Positions 27,087-36,613 of a DNA stretch of 64,000 bases are shown here, piece by piece. The notes under the pieces are model-generated. The model worked only from the letters and a program-made list of their open reading frames with translations, searched no databases and was not told the DNA's origin. A program made the position numbers and the translations under genes. This DNA comes from Dethiosulfovibrio faecalis. Its GTDB lineage: Bacteria; Synergistota; Synergistia; Synergistales; Dethiosulfovibrionaceae. The stretch lies in contig NZ_JAKGUE010000002.1 in the NCBI RefSeq assembly GCF_021568795.1, positions 153,691-217,690 on the forward strand, read 5' to 3'. The first letter of the stretch is position 1. Every line of letters starts with the position of its first letter.

Positions 27087-27533
27087 TTGAAGGTTATATT
27101 GCTGGAAGACGTGAAAAAACTTGGTAGAAAAAACGAGATAGTCGAGGTATCCGACGGTTACGGGAGGAATTTTCTGTTTCCAAGAAAACTGGCCGTCGAG
27201 GCCGACGGGGCGAACCTCAAAAAACTCGAGGAGAAGAGGGAGTCGTCCAAGAGAAAGGACCAGCAGGCGAGATCCGAGGCGGAGGAACAGAGAAAACACC
27301 TTCAGGATCGACAGGTGGTTCTGGCCGTGACGACCGGAGAAGGAGGCCGTCTCTTCGGCAGCGTGACCACCGCACAGATCGTCGACGGAATATCGGATCA
27401 GTTCGGGATCTCGGTGGACAAGAAAAACGTTAAAATGGCTGATGCGGTAAAGGCTCTGGGGAGCTATTCTTTTACCGTGAAGCTCTATCAGGGAGTAGAG
27501 GCTTCCATGACTCTAAAGGTGGAGGCCCAGTGA
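27087..27533 (+). CDS. rplI: 50S ribosomal protein bL9
   Basis: 148 residues: [36 protein letters not shown], a long connecting helix rich in Glu/Lys, and the C-terminal RNA-binding domain. TTG start with AGGAGGTGA nine bases upstream. Elongated protein at the L1 stalk base. Confidence 0.97.
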   Translation: MKVILLEDVKKLGRKNEIVEVSDGYGRNFLFPRKLAVEADGANLKKLEEKRESSKRKDQQARSEAEEQRKHLQDRQVVLAVTTGEGGRLFGSVTTAQIVDGISDQFGISVDKKNVKMADAVKALGSYSFTVKLYQGVEASMTLKVEAQ

Positions 27534-27537
27534 CCCT

Positions 27538-28893
27538 GTGAGTTCGTCTATATACGATAGAGTTCCGCCTCAGAACCTGGAGGCCGAGAGGGCTGTCATA
27601 GGCTCCTGTCTGATGGATAAAGACGTCCTCATCCAGATATCGGAGATACTGTCCCCTGAGGACTTCAGGGACAAAAATTATCAGGTCGCGTTCGACGTTT
27701 TGACCGACATGGTTCATCAAGATCGTCCGGTGGACTCTCTGACCTTTCTCGAGGAGCTCTCCCGCAGAGGGTTGTCCGAAAGTCTGGGAGGGCAAGCCTT
27801 CATCGTGGCGGTCATGGACAGCGTCCCCACAGCTGCCAACGCCGAATATCATGCCAGGATAGTCAGAGATAAGGCGGTGCTTCGCCGCCTCATCTCTACC
27901 GGTACGTCCATAGCCAGGATGGGATATTCGGAGGACCGAGAGATCGATGAGCTTCTGGAGGAGGCGGAGAGGGCTATCTTCGAGGTCTCTCGTCACAGGA
28001 ACGAGTCCAACTTCAAGAAGGTCGCAGATGTCATAGGTCCGACCTTCCATCAGATAGAGGAGCAGTTCTATCGTTCCGAACAGACGGTAACGGGGGTCAT
28101 GACCGGATTCGACGACCTTGACCGACTAACCGGCGGTCTTCAGCCCGGGAGTCTCAATATCCTGGCGGCCAGGCCCTCCATGGGGAAGACCGCTCTGGCC
28201 CTCAACCTGGCCAGAAACGTGGCGGTCAAGTCCAATCTGCCCGTCCTCGTGTTCAGTCTCGAGATGGGAGCAGATCAGTTGGTTCAGAGGCTGCTGGGGT
28301 CGGAGGCGCGGGTAAACATACAGGACCTGAGGACGGGCAATTTCGCCAGGGAGGACTGGGAGAAGCTGACCACCGCCGCAGGTCGCCTGACCAAGGCCCC
28401 GATGTATATAGATGACAGCTCCATGCTCACCACCACGGAGATGAGGGCCAGATGCCGCCGTTTCAAGGCTCAACATGCGTCTTTGGGACTTATAGTGGTG
28501 GACTATCTCCAGTTGATGAGTATGTCCAGGAAAATAGAGAGCAAACAACAGGAAGTGGCGGAGATCTCCAGAGGGCTGAAGGCCATCGCCAGGGAGCTGG
28601 AGGTTCCGGTGTTGTCCCTCTCGCAGCTTTCCAGGGCCGTTGAGAGCAGAAACGACAAACGCCCACAGCTCTCGGACCTGCGGGACAGCGGAGCCATAGA
28701 GCAGGACGCTGACTTGGTGGCGCTCCTCTACAGGGAAGCCTATTACGCCAAGGATGTTCCCCAGGACCAACAGGACGACAGCGCCATACTGGATATAGCT
28801 AAGCATCGTAACGGACCTACCGGGGTGGTCCATTTGATGTTTATGAAGCAACATACTCGTTTCGAGAGCAAGAGTTCCATCGACGGATTCTAG
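27538..28893 (+). CDS. dnaB: replicative DNA helicase DnaB
   Basis: 451 residues. N-terminal helical collar (VPPQNLEAERAVIGSCLMDK), RecA-like motor with Walker A ARPSMGKTALALNLA near 215, IVVDYLQLMS and LSQLSRAVESRNDKRP. Hexameric fork helicase. GTG start five bases after rplI, the standard rplI-dnaB pairing. Confidence 0.98.
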   Translation: MSSSIYDRVPPQNLEAERAVIGSCLMDKDVLIQISEILSPEDFRDKNYQVAFDVLTDMVHQDRPVDSLTFLEELSRRGLSESLGGQAFIVAVMDSVPTAANAEYHARIVRDKAVLRRLISTGTSIARMGYSEDREIDELLEEAERAIFEVSRHRNESNFKKVADVIGPTFHQIEEQFYRSEQTVTGVMTGFDDLDRLTGGLQPGSLNILAARPSMGKTALALNLARNVAVKSNLPVLVFSLEMGADQLVQRLLGSEARVNIQDLRTGNFAREDWEKLTTAAGRLTKAPMYIDDSSMLTTTEMRARCRRFKAQHASLGLIVVDYLQLMSMSRKIESKQQEVAEISRGLKAIARELEVPVLSLSQLSRAVESRNDKRPQLSDLRDSGAIEQDADLVALLYREAYYAKDVPQDQQDDSAILDIAKHRNGPTGVVHLMFMKQHTRFESKSSIDGF

Positions 28894-28905
28894 GAGGCGA
28901 TTGTC

Positions 28906-29850
28906 TTGAAAGACAGCAGACTGGCGGAGATAGAGCTATCCCGTATTCGTACCAACCCTTATCAGCCGAGAAAACACTTCGACGAGGATGATATCCTGGA
29001 GTTGGCCGAATCCATAGGCGAGGTCGGTCTGATACAGCCATTGGTGGTAAGACCCAGCGGCGAATTTTTCGAGTTGATAGCGGGAGAGCGGCGACTTCGG
29101 GCCTGCCACGTGGCGGGAATTGAGGCCGTCTCCGCTATAGTTCTGGAAGTGGACTCGGCGGACCAGCAGATAATGGCGCTCGTCGAGAACATACACAGAA
29201 AGGACCTTTCCTCCATCGAAGAGGCCGGTAGCCTGAAGGATATATTGGATAGAACCGGGTGGGGACAGTCAGAACTTGCCAGGAGGCTTGGCAGGTCACA
29301 GGCATCGGTGGCCAACAAACTCAGGCTTTTGAAATTGGAGGATCCGGTTCAGAAAATGGTGTTGGAGGGGCTGCTGGGAGAGCGTTCTGCAAGGGCCCTT
29401 CTCCGTCTACCTCCTGCGCTTCAGATAGCCGCGTCCAAAAAAGTCGTCGAGCGGGAGTTGACCTCGAAGGAGGTCGAGGAACTGGTAAACGATCTCAAGG
29501 AAGGCAAACCCCTCGATCCCAAGATGTCTTTAAGTGACGAGCCCCATGTGGAGGTCGAAATCGGAGATGTCGGGGAAGTCCTTCTCGAAACTATTGACGA
29601 GACCGATGAAGGTAGGTTGGACGAGGACTCTATCCGTCGTCGAAACGCGAAAAGAGACGCTCTGTCCTTCAATGGACCGGAAGGTCCGACGGGAGAGTTG
29701 CTACACCAATTGGCGGATCTCGTAGAGAAACAGAGAAAAAAGGGGATTCCCGTCATATGGAAGGTTAGAGAGCTGGCTCAGAGCGAGCTGGTGGTGGAGA
29801 TAATCGTCGACCTTAAAAAACAGCTTCTCATGGAGGACGAAGAGATATGA
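28906..29850 (+). CDS. ParB/Noc-family DNA-binding CTPase
   Basis: 314 residues from a TTG with AGGAGG eight bases before. The ParB N-domain has IRTNPYQPRKHF, GLIQPLVVRP and IAGERRLRAC; ENIHRKDLSSIEEAG is the second box; a helix-turn-helix follows (GQSELARRLGRSQASVANKLRLL) and LLGERSARALLRLP ends the core. Acidic linker and C-terminal dimer segment. No parA is adjacent, so it may be a Noc-type nucleoid-occlusion protein or a ParB whose partner lies elsewhere. Overlaps the next gene (ATGA). Confidence 0.85.
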   Translation: MKDSRLAEIELSRIRTNPYQPRKHFDEDDILELAESIGEVGLIQPLVVRPSGEFFELIAGERRLRACHVAGIEAVSAIVLEVDSADQQIMALVENIHRKDLSSIEEAGSLKDILDRTGWGQSELARRLGRSQASVANKLRLLKLEDPVQKMVLEGLLGERSARALLRLPPALQIAASKKVVERELTSKEVEELVNDLKEGKPLDPKMSLSDEPHVEVEIGDVGEVLLETIDETDEGRLDEDSIRRRNAKRDALSFNGPEGPTGELLHQLADLVEKQRKKGIPVIWKVRELAQSELVVEIIVDLKKQLLMEDEEI

Positions 29851-31607
29851 TGGAACGATCCAAAGCCCTAGACGGACTTTTTCTGGTCTCCGCCGCCATT
29901 TCGTTGGCGTTGCCCAACTTGGTATACTCGGGGGTTTTCTTCTTCCAGACCCTTCACATAATGAAGTGGACCGTCGCGTTGGTCCCGGTGGCGACCATGG
30001 CCATACTGACCGGAATAGTGGTGGCCTGGCGAGGATCAGAGAGGACCGGGTTCAAGGTGGACCTCTTCGGCTGGATATGGTTTGCCCTTTTGGTCTACGT
30101 GACGGTTCAGCCCATATGGGCTCCGATAAAATCGGTGCCGACCTTTTATCGAGAGTGGTTTTTCTTCGCATCCCTTTGGGGATTCTACGTTCTCTGTCTC
30201 AACCTGTTCAGGGAGAACTGGCTCAGACCGATTCTTTGGCTGGCCTCCTTGAACGGTGCGATAAACGTTTTCTTCGCAGAGTTTCAGGTCGCCAATAACG
30301 TAAACATATTCGCCCCTCTTAAACTGATACTTCCGACCCCGGGAAACTACATCGGCAACACAGGACAGCAGAACATGCTTGGGCTTTGGCTAGCGATAAC
30401 GTCTTTAGGCTCGATATTCCTGTATCTTTGTCACGGTGTCAGGAATACCAGAGGGTCAGGACGCTTTTTTGCCGTAACCAATCTGATGTTGTTGCCCGTA
30501 TTGTTGTGGGGCTTGTGGAACAGTACCAGTCGATCGGCCATTCTGTCTCTTCTGGTTGGACTAGCCGTCCTGGCTTTAATGATAGCGATAGGTAGGGATA
30601 GAGCCAGACTTCGAAGGTTGGGTTTTTCCGTCGTTTTAATAGCGGTAGTTTTAGGAGCTTCGATTTTATTGAACCAAGGGCGCTCCGGGTCTCTGATATC
30701 TAAAGGACTGGACCTGGTAAAAAATGCCGACACATTAGGGGGAAGGGACGGCATATGGAAAACCTCGTGGGCCATGGCCATGGGGGAGCCCATAAAGGGG
30801 ATGGGATTAGGACAGTATAAATGGAACTATCTCGATGCCCAAAAGAAGGCTTTCTCTCTTTATCCCGATATGAAATGGCAATACACTAACTGGGCCCATA
30901 ACGAATATCTCCAATGGTATTGTGAGTCCGGTTTGTTGGGATTTATAGTTCTTATAGGTTTAGCCGTCTGGTGGCTTTTTTCCTTTTTTGTGTATCTAAA
31001 AAGGCATAAGGGAGCTGCTTTCCCTAATGCGGTTTTGTGGAGCGCCGCGTTCCTTTTCCTCATCTGGTTCGATGCTCTGTGGACGAGGCCCTTCCACAGA
31101 ATAGAGAACTCCCTATGGATGCCTTTGGCCTTTGCCTTGGCTAACAGAGAGATATTTGTCGAGATGGGGCTTTACAGGGCTCGTTTTCTCGGTAACTCCA
31201 GAGGATATCGGGTGGTAGGGATAATAATGGCTTCCGTTTCCCTGTGGGGATTGGTATATCTCGGACAAGGCTTAGCAGGGGACGTCACGATTCGCAGAGC
31301 CGTTTACAGTAGAACCGCTCCGGTACAGAGAGGGCTGATGGAAAAAGCCCATGGCGCTTTGATGGTAAGGGATATTGCCGAACGTCAGCTGGCCTATCAC
31401 TACATAGCTTATGGAGAAGCTGCTAAGGATCCGGAAGCCCTGGCCAAGGGGTTAAACATGCTCTTAACTGCTTTTAGGCAGCAACCTACGGCAGAGGATC
31501 TCAGACGTCTCTTGGACTGGTCCGGGAAACTCAAGAAACAGGAACTGTTGAAATATCTAGTAACCTATCTCAAGCCGGGAACCTATCGGATAGAGCAGAG
31601 AAAATGA
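29847..31607 (+). CDS. O-antigen ligase/polymerase or protein O-oligosaccharyltransferase (Wzy_C family)
   Basis: 586 residues, about eleven spans in the first 430. The Wzy_C core is visible: NSTSRSAILSLLVGLAVLAL, GRDGIWKTSWAMAMGEPIKG, GLGQYKWNY and the large periplasmic loop motif WAHNEYLQWYCESGLLGF with the conserved HNE. The family joins lipid-linked glycans to lipid A, to each other, or to pilin-like proteins (PglL/TfpO). The TM-poor C-terminus (about 470-586) is helical, like the TPR-like tails seen in some protein ligases. Coupled by ATGA overlap to the first pseudopilin gene. Which acceptor it uses is inference. Confidence 0.75.
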   Translation: MMERSKALDGLFLVSAAISLALPNLVYSGVFFFQTLHIMKWTVALVPVATMAILTGIVVAWRGSERTGFKVDLFGWIWFALLVYVTVQPIWAPIKSVPTFYREWFFFASLWGFYVLCLNLFRENWLRPILWLASLNGAINVFFAEFQVANNVNIFAPLKLILPTPGNYIGNTGQQNMLGLWLAITSLGSIFLYLCHGVRNTRGSGRFFAVTNLMLLPVLLWGLWNSTSRSAILSLLVGLAVLALMIAIGRDRARLRRLGFSVVLIAVVLGASILLNQGRSGSLISKGLDLVKNADTLGGRDGIWKTSWAMAMGEPIKGMGLGQYKWNYLDAQKKAFSLYPDMKWQYTNWAHNEYLQWYCESGLLGFIVLIGLAVWWLFSFFVYLKRHKGAAFPNAVLWSAAFLFLIWFDALWTRPFHRIENSLWMPLAFALANREIFVEMGLYRARFLGNSRGYRVVGIIMASVSLWGLVYLGQGLAGDVTIRRAVYSRTAPVQRGLMEKAHGALMVRDIAERQLAYHYIAYGEAAKDPEALAKGLNMLLTAFRQQPTAEDLRRLLDWSGKLKKQELLKYLVTYLKPGTYRIEQRK

Positions 31608-32206
31608 GGCGTGGAGGGTTCACACTTGTTGAAATACTGGTCGTTATCGCACTCATTGGGGTAATGGCAACCTGTGCGATTGCTCCAATGACTCATATGG
31701 TAAAAAATATCAGAGATGCTAGATCTTATTTTGGAGATCTTGCCGCCATTGAGGATGCACTGGAACTGATTCAGCGAGATATAGGAAACGTGCTGGTGGT
31801 TCCACGAAAAAACTATATGGCTATACGTAAGCACGATCTTTTTGGCGATAGTGCCGACGACGTTCTGGCGATCGCATCGGGAAGCGTCATACGAACCACG
31901 ATGGCTCCCGGTGTCGTAGTCTATAAATTGCTTAGAGAAGATTCCCTCGGAATGGACAGGGTTATTCCCGGTCTTTACCGCTGGATATTTCCCGTAAAAG
32001 GCATAGAGGATCTGGATTTAAAGTCGAGTTTCCCTCCAGAAAAGGCGGCCCTGGTCTTGCCTTACGTAAGCTCATTTCGGGTTGAGGTTTATGTCGGAAA
32101 ATCTTGGATAGGAGATTATTCCGGAGCACAGCCGCCTGCGGCTAGAATAACCCTAAAACGAGGAGAGACGGTTTATGGTTCGACCGAATGGTTTCCTGCA
32201 TTTTGA
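31604..32206 (+). CDS. gspJ: type II secretion pseudopilin, GspJ-like
   Basis: 200 residues. MRRGG-FTLVEILVVIALIGVMATCAI is a prepilin signal: cleavage after Gly5 gives N-terminal Phe with Glu at +5. The length and the periplasmic part (about 30-200, with RDARSYFGDLAAIEDALELI) suit GspJ. Minor pseudopilin at the tip of the pseudopilus. Sequence identity of J is inferred from order (immediately before gspK) and size. Confidence 0.7.
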   Translation: MRRGGFTLVEILVVIALIGVMATCAIAPMTHMVKNIRDARSYFGDLAAIEDALELIQRDIGNVLVVPRKNYMAIRKHDLFGDSADDVLAIASGSVIRTTMAPGVVVYKLLREDSLGMDRVIPGLYRWIFPVKGIEDLDLKSSFPPEKAALVLPYVSSFRVEVYVGKSWIGDYSGAQPPAARITLKRGETVYGSTEWFPAF

Positions 32207-33098
32207 AGTTCGTCGACGTAGGGGGTTTATCCTCGTCTCTGTTCTGTTGGTCTCTCTCTTTTTGGTCTCTTCCGCTGTGGGATATGGCTGGTTTGTCAGA
32301 AGTCAAGTTAAGAGGATCGACCGGAGAAAGTTCGATATCGAGAGCAAGGGAATTGCCTTGCTTGCAGTTAAAAATGTGGTGAGAGGGCTTGCCTCGGATA
32401 AAAGCAGCTACGACAGCGAGCATGAGGTATGGTTCAAAGATCAATTGATCCCCCTGGGAGATAAGTTTTTGGTGTCGGTTAAAATAACTCCCCTTAATGA
32501 CAAGCTCCCTCTTAGACACCTATTCCTCCCCGATGGGGTAACCGTAAGAGGGGAAATCTCCGAGCCTTGGAACGAGGTTTGGAAGATAATCGATTTACCG
32601 AATTTAGCCGCTCCCGCTCTGGATTTTATCGATAAGGACAGAGCCCCCAGGATCGGCGGTTATGAGAAAGCCTTTTTCCCTAATACTCTTCCCGGTGATG
32701 TAGGTGCCTTCTATCTTCTGCCTGGAGTTTCTTTATCTAAGATAATCGGAACTAGAGAGAGTCTCGGTTTGAACGATTTGTTGACGTTGTGGTGTGGTCC
32801 TAAGATAAACGTAAATACCGCTTCGGCGGAGGTTCTCTCTCTTTTGGATAAGATAGACGATGTTACAGCGAAAGAAATAGTCGCCCTGAGAAGGGAAAAA
32901 CCCTTTAAAAATATAGTTCGAGTGGCGGAATTGCCCGTCTTTTCCGGAAGTTTGGGTCCTAAACTGTCCAATATTTTAGGGACTACTAGCGATTATTTTA
33001 TGATAGAGATTGACGTATCCTCTCTTGAGGGCGATAAGGGGAAACATTACAACGTCGTGGTGGATAAAAAATCGGTCCTATCGTGGGAGGAACGGTAA
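32175..33098 (+). CDS. gspK: type II secretion minor pseudopilin, GspK-like
   Basis: 307 residues with a GAGGAG ribosome site; overlaps gspJ by 32 bases. Signal RRRRG-FILVSVLLVSLFLVSSA lacks Glu at +5, a known feature of GspK. The C-terminal half has a helix-hairpin-helix-like INVNTASAEVLSLLDKIDD segment (KEIVALRREKPFKN) found in GspK. Caps the pseudopilus tip with I and J. Confidence 0.8.
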   Translation: MVRPNGFLHFEVRRRRGFILVSVLLVSLFLVSSAVGYGWFVRSQVKRIDRRKFDIESKGIALLAVKNVVRGLASDKSSYDSEHEVWFKDQLIPLGDKFLVSVKITPLNDKLPLRHLFLPDGVTVRGEISEPWNEVWKIIDLPNLAAPALDFIDKDRAPRIGGYEKAFFPNTLPGDVGAFYLLPGVSLSKIIGTRESLGLNDLLTLWCGPKINVNTASAEVLSLLDKIDDVTAKEIVALRREKPFKNIVRVAELPVFSGSLGPKLSNILGTTSDYFMIEIDVSSLEGDKGKHYNVVVDKKSVLSWEER

Positions 33099-34264
33099 TG
33101 ATGCAGTTCAGAGAGGTATATATTCGCGATACAAAAGGAGAGGTCTCCTTTCTTGGGGGGTCTGGAGGTGCTAAGCTAAAGAAAGGGAAGCGGCTTATTC
33201 TAGTGCCGTACAAGGGGCTTTCCGTGCGATCCTTCGATTTTCCCTTCGGTTCCGTTTCTTCCATTAGAGAGGCTATAAAAATACAGTATATTCCCATCTC
33301 TGGCGGTAAAGACGTGGAGATATTCCCCGTGGTGCATGGCAAAGAAGGTCGACGTTTCTTAGGTTCCGCCTTGGTCCTGCCATTCGAGGAGCGGGCATCC
33401 GTAGAGGAGGATCTCGCCGATATGGGGCGCTCTGTCATATGGGCTCTTCCCTTTGCTTTGGCCGGAGAGATCGATGGAAATGGATCTATTGTATGTATAG
33501 ATGACGATGGGATTTCCTCCTCCATATTTATAGAGGGTGTCCCGGTTCTTTACAGATGGCAGCCTAAATCCCGTCGATCTGTGGAGAACGAGATAGATTG
33601 GTTAAAAAACTATTCCGAGCGGTTTTCCCCTCTCCCCTCCAACTTGACAGTGGTAGATGTCTCTGAAGAAAAGGTTCGTCTTGTAAACGGAGCATCTGAA
33701 ACTCTATCGAAGTTTCCTGAGCTTGGACATTATTCTCTTTCAAGAAAGGTATTGGACAGCGCGATAGTATGGGAAAGTTTGATCAAATCTTTGGAGGGCT
33801 TTTCCCGTTGGATGGTGTTGGCTGGCTGTCTTTTTCTCGCAGCGGCTGTTATTCGAGTAGAGGCGGAGAAAAATAAAATCACTCTCATTCAAGAGAAGGC
33901 GGAATCCCTCTACGTAGAGACTTTTGGATCTGGCAGGATAAGAGATCCTCTGAGCCAGGCAAAAGGGAAGCTTTTGGAATTTTCCGAGACCCCCGATTTT
34001 GTGAGCATAGAGAGGGGGCTGAACGTTTTAGCTAGGTCGTGGGAGTCGATCGATAAAGAGAACGAGGATATAGTGCTTGATTCCCTTCGCTATAGTACGG
34101 ATGGTATGGAATTGATAGGAACAGCTCAAGGGGTGTCGTCGGTGCAATCTCTCCAGAAAAGGTTAAAAGAGGAGGGAGATGGATCGGTGCGTCTCGGCGA
34201 TATACAACAGATCCCGGGCGGAGGATTGCGTTATTCTCTAGAGGTGAGGTGGAGTTCCAGATGA
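33098..34264 (+). CDS. gspL: type II secretion inner-membrane protein, GspL-like
   Basis: 388 residues from an ATG that shares bases with the gspK stop (TAATG); a GTG 15 bases upstream overlaps the GGGAGG ribosome site. An actin-like cytoplasmic domain (about 1-225), one span (about 240-257, WMVLAGCLFLAAAVI) and a ferredoxin-like periplasmic domain with a coiled coil follow GspL/PilM-N architecture. Links the ATPase GspE to the platform. Overlaps gspM. Confidence 0.65.
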   Translation: MMQFREVYIRDTKGEVSFLGGSGGAKLKKGKRLILVPYKGLSVRSFDFPFGSVSSIREAIKIQYIPISGGKDVEIFPVVHGKEGRRFLGSALVLPFEERASVEEDLADMGRSVIWALPFALAGEIDGNGSIVCIDDDGISSSIFIEGVPVLYRWQPKSRRSVENEIDWLKNYSERFSPLPSNLTVVDVSEEKVRLVNGASETLSKFPELGHYSLSRKVLDSAIVWESLIKSLEGFSRWMVLAGCLFLAAAVIRVEAEKNKITLIQEKAESLYVETFGSGRIRDPLSQAKGKLLEFSETPDFVSIERGLNVLARSWESIDKENEDIVLDSLRYSTDGMELIGTAQGVSSVQSLQKRLKEEGDGSVRLGDIQQIPGGGLRYSLEVRWSSR

Positions 34265-34743
34265 AGATATCTTTGCTGCCTGATATATCGGGTATCTCGA
34301 GAGACTCTGTAAGGCCTCTGCTGTTTATGGTATTGGCATTTCTATTATGGGTAATCTCCTTTTACGTTTGGTCCGGAATATCCAACTTAGAGTCGAAGTC
34401 AAAGCTCAATTACGCTCGTTTCGAGGAACTTACGGAAGTGGTACGTAGCTACAAAAATCTTCCCCACAGAGAGGATAGGAGCTCTGCTCCCGAGGATCCC
34501 ATGGTGGTGGTCTCCTCTTTGGTAGAGAGCATGGGGCTTAAGGATAACTTGATTCAGATATCGTCTCTGAGCAAAGGGGTTAGCGTCCAGCTCTCCAGGC
34601 TTTATTCTGAGAAGACTCTCAGTTTTATACAAGAACTGGGGAAGAGGGGGCTTTCGATCGAGTCCGCTGAGGTGAGGGCTGTGCCGGAGGGGGCTTTCAG
34701 ATTGCTGTCTATTTCTTTGATAATAACGGTGTCTCAACAATGA
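34261..34743 (+). CDS. gspM: type II secretion protein, GspM-like
   Basis: 160 residues. Short cytoplasmic N-terminus, one span (about 20-38, PLLFMVLAFLLWVISFYVW), a coiled coil, and a ferredoxin-like periplasmic domain (LIQISSLSKGVSVQLSRLYS). Architecture and place after gspL fit GspM; sequence alone is weak. ATGA overlaps on both sides. Confidence 0.6.
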   Translation: MKISLLPDISGISRDSVRPLLFMVLAFLLWVISFYVWSGISNLESKSKLNYARFEELTEVVRSYKNLPHREDRSSAPEDPMVVVSSLVESMGLKDNLIQISSLSKGVSVQLSRLYSEKTLSFIQELGKRGLSIESAEVRAVPEGAFRLLSISLIITVSQQ

Positions 34744-35345
34744 AGAGATTAACGTTGGTGTTATCTTATTTAACGTTGGTTTTGTTGGGACTCTTGATCG
34801 GCTCTCGTCTATTCATTCCCTGGAATGAGATTTCAGAACTTGGTTTTTTACGCGTGTCCTCTAGTCTGTACGGTTCTACAGAGACGACCATCTCAGCCAG
34901 AGATTTTTCTAACGAAGGTATTTTCCCGACCTTTTCCTTTAAAGGCGTGGATATCGACGGGTTAGGTATCCAGGTACATTTAGAATCGTTGAAGGTCGCT
35001 GTAAAACCGCTCTCCTCTGTTCTTACAGGCCGAGTCGTGGTGGATGTCTATTTGAATAAAGGGAGTCTCTCTTTGCCGGGAGATCAGCCTCGGTCTTTCG
35101 GAGGCAACTTTAACTGTAGTTACGGGGAAGAAGAGATTGAAATCTCTGATGTCGATATAAAGGGCGATATCTCCGCTTCTGGGAAGTCGACGATGTCCGT
35201 TTCGAATAAAAGGATAACAGAGGCAGATATGGCTTTTTCTGTTCCCGAGACAATGGAGGGGGTTTTCCCCATGGCAAAAAAGTATCTTCCTCTTTCAAAA
35301 GGAGAAGATGGTACGTGGCTTTTGAGACGAAAGAAGGAGAGCTAA
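34740..35345 (+). CDS. gspN: GspN-like type II secretion accessory protein
   Basis: 201 residues: one N-terminal span (about 5-25), then a beta-rich periplasmic region (FSFKGVDIDGLGIQVHLESL, VDVYLNKGSLSLPG) resembling the GspN/AsmA-type fold. GspN is optional in many type II systems. Base composition is AT-rich compared with gspE. Confidence 0.5.
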   Translation: MKRLTLVLSYLTLVLLGLLIGSRLFIPWNEISELGFLRVSSSLYGSTETTISARDFSNEGIFPTFSFKGVDIDGLGIQVHLESLKVAVKPLSSVLTGRVVVDVYLNKGSLSLPGDQPRSFGGNFNCSYGEEEIEISDVDIKGDISASGKSTMSVSNKRITEADMAFSVPETMEGVFPMAKKYLPLSKGEDGTWLLRRKKES

Positions 35346-35346
35346 G

Positions 35347-36294
35347 TTGAACTTATCCAGTAAGATGACCTCTTTTACGGGTGTTTTTGCTTTATTGGGT
35401 AAGGCCTTGCCCTTTCTTGGGGCTCTTTCCCTGGGAGTTACAATAGCTTTATTCCTAGGGAGCGTTCTCGATAAGGAACTTACTCCGTTGATAGTCGATG
35501 CCAGGGCTTCTCATTATATAAACGATATGAATTCTAACAGGAGTGGCTTGAATTTTGAGGAAATCGTTGAGGCTGAGTCGGGTTTGTTCTTGACTGCCGA
35601 TCCTTTCGACGTCTCCGTAAAACCGGAGATCTCTGAGAATGAATTGCCACCCGATCTCATGACCCCTGAAGAGGAAAGGGTTTTCAGCGTAGATGGGATA
35701 AAGGTCGTTGGATCACTTCCAGGGGTTGCGGCTTGGCTGAACGAAGAGGATAAGGTCTCTTTGGTCTTGTCCGGACAAAAGTACGGAGGATTTCTCCTGA
35801 AAGAGGTTTTGGCCTATAGCGTTGTTTTGACAAAGGATAACGTCAATTACGAGGTCTATATCTCTTACAAAGACAAAGGGGAAAGCGCCTCGTCCAAGGC
35901 ACGAGAAAGGCGAAAGCTCCCAGAGAAAACGCCGGTATTGTCTTCTGGATCTAAAGTTCTACCCGCCTCAGAGGGATCCGAGGGCGTGGTGGCGAGAGAA
36001 CTGGTCGACTCTCTGCTCATGAATCCGTTTAATGAATTGAAGAGAGTCCGTCTTATACCTAAATTCGTGGATGATAAGCCTGCAGGTATAGAGGTCGCTA
36101 ATATAATGGATGGGAGCATTCTTAAAGAACTAGGGGTTCAAAAAGGAGATATAGTTAAAAGTGTCAATGGGGTCGTTATAAGAAATATGGGGGATGTGGC
36201 AAACGCTATAAATTCGCTTATGGGAGGATCCCGTTTCGAGGTTGCGGTAGGACGGGGAGAGAAAGAAATTATGTTAAACTATGTGGTCAGATAA
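35347..36294 (+). CDS. gspC: GspC-like protein with C-terminal PDZ domain
   Basis: 315 residues from a TTG one base after gspN, with AAGGAGAG upstream. One span near the N-terminus (about 15-40, FLGALSLGVTIALFLGSVL), a homology-region-like domain (VDGIKVVGSLPGVAAWLN), a charged linker (about 180-205) and a PDZ domain (about 235-315, AGIEVANIMDGSILKELGVQ, KGDIVKSVNGVVI). GspC connects the platform to the secretin and may bind substrates through the PDZ. Confidence 0.8.
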   Translation: MNLSSKMTSFTGVFALLGKALPFLGALSLGVTIALFLGSVLDKELTPLIVDARASHYINDMNSNRSGLNFEEIVEAESGLFLTADPFDVSVKPEISENELPPDLMTPEEERVFSVDGIKVVGSLPGVAAWLNEEDKVSLVLSGQKYGGFLLKEVLAYSVVLTKDNVNYEVYISYKDKGESASSKARERRKLPEKTPVLSSGSKVLPASEGSEGVVARELVDSLLMNPFNELKRVRLIPKFVDDKPAGIEVANIMDGSILKELGVQKGDIVKSVNGVVIRNMGDVANAINSLMGGSRFEVAVGRGEKEIMLNYVVR

Positions 36295-36613
36295 AGCGAA
36301 GGGGTTTACGTTGCTAGAGGTCTTGGTGTCTGTAGCGGTGCTGGGGCTTGTCGCTTCCGGAGCTATAAAGCTTTCTATAGTGGCGACTAGGACGTTGGAC
36401 TCCATCGTGGAAGAGACTCGCTTACTAGACAGGGTTCAAACTCTTGAGACGGAAATATTATCAGGGGAATGTCCCGACAATGGGGAAAAGGATGGGCTGA
36501 AATGGGATTCTCGTGCTTATTCTTTTTCTTTGATGGACGGGCTTTGGGAAGTGCGATATCGTCAGTTGGAAGTGGACTTAGGCGATCGTAGCATGACTCT
36601 TTATATCCCATAG
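36281..36613 (+). CDS. gspI: type II secretion pseudopilin, GspI-like
   Basis: 110 residues, 14-base overlap with gspC. Prepilin signal KAKG-FTLLEVLVSVAVLGLVASGA with Glu at +5, then a short globular part (WDSRAYSFSLMDGLWEVRY) as in GspI. Separated from J and K by five genes, an unusual order. Confidence 0.7.
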   Translation: MWSDKAKGFTLLEVLVSVAVLGLVASGAIKLSIVATRTLDSIVEETRLLDRVQTLETEILSGECPDNGEKDGLKWDSRAYSFSLMDGLWEVRYRQLEVDLGDRSMTLYIP

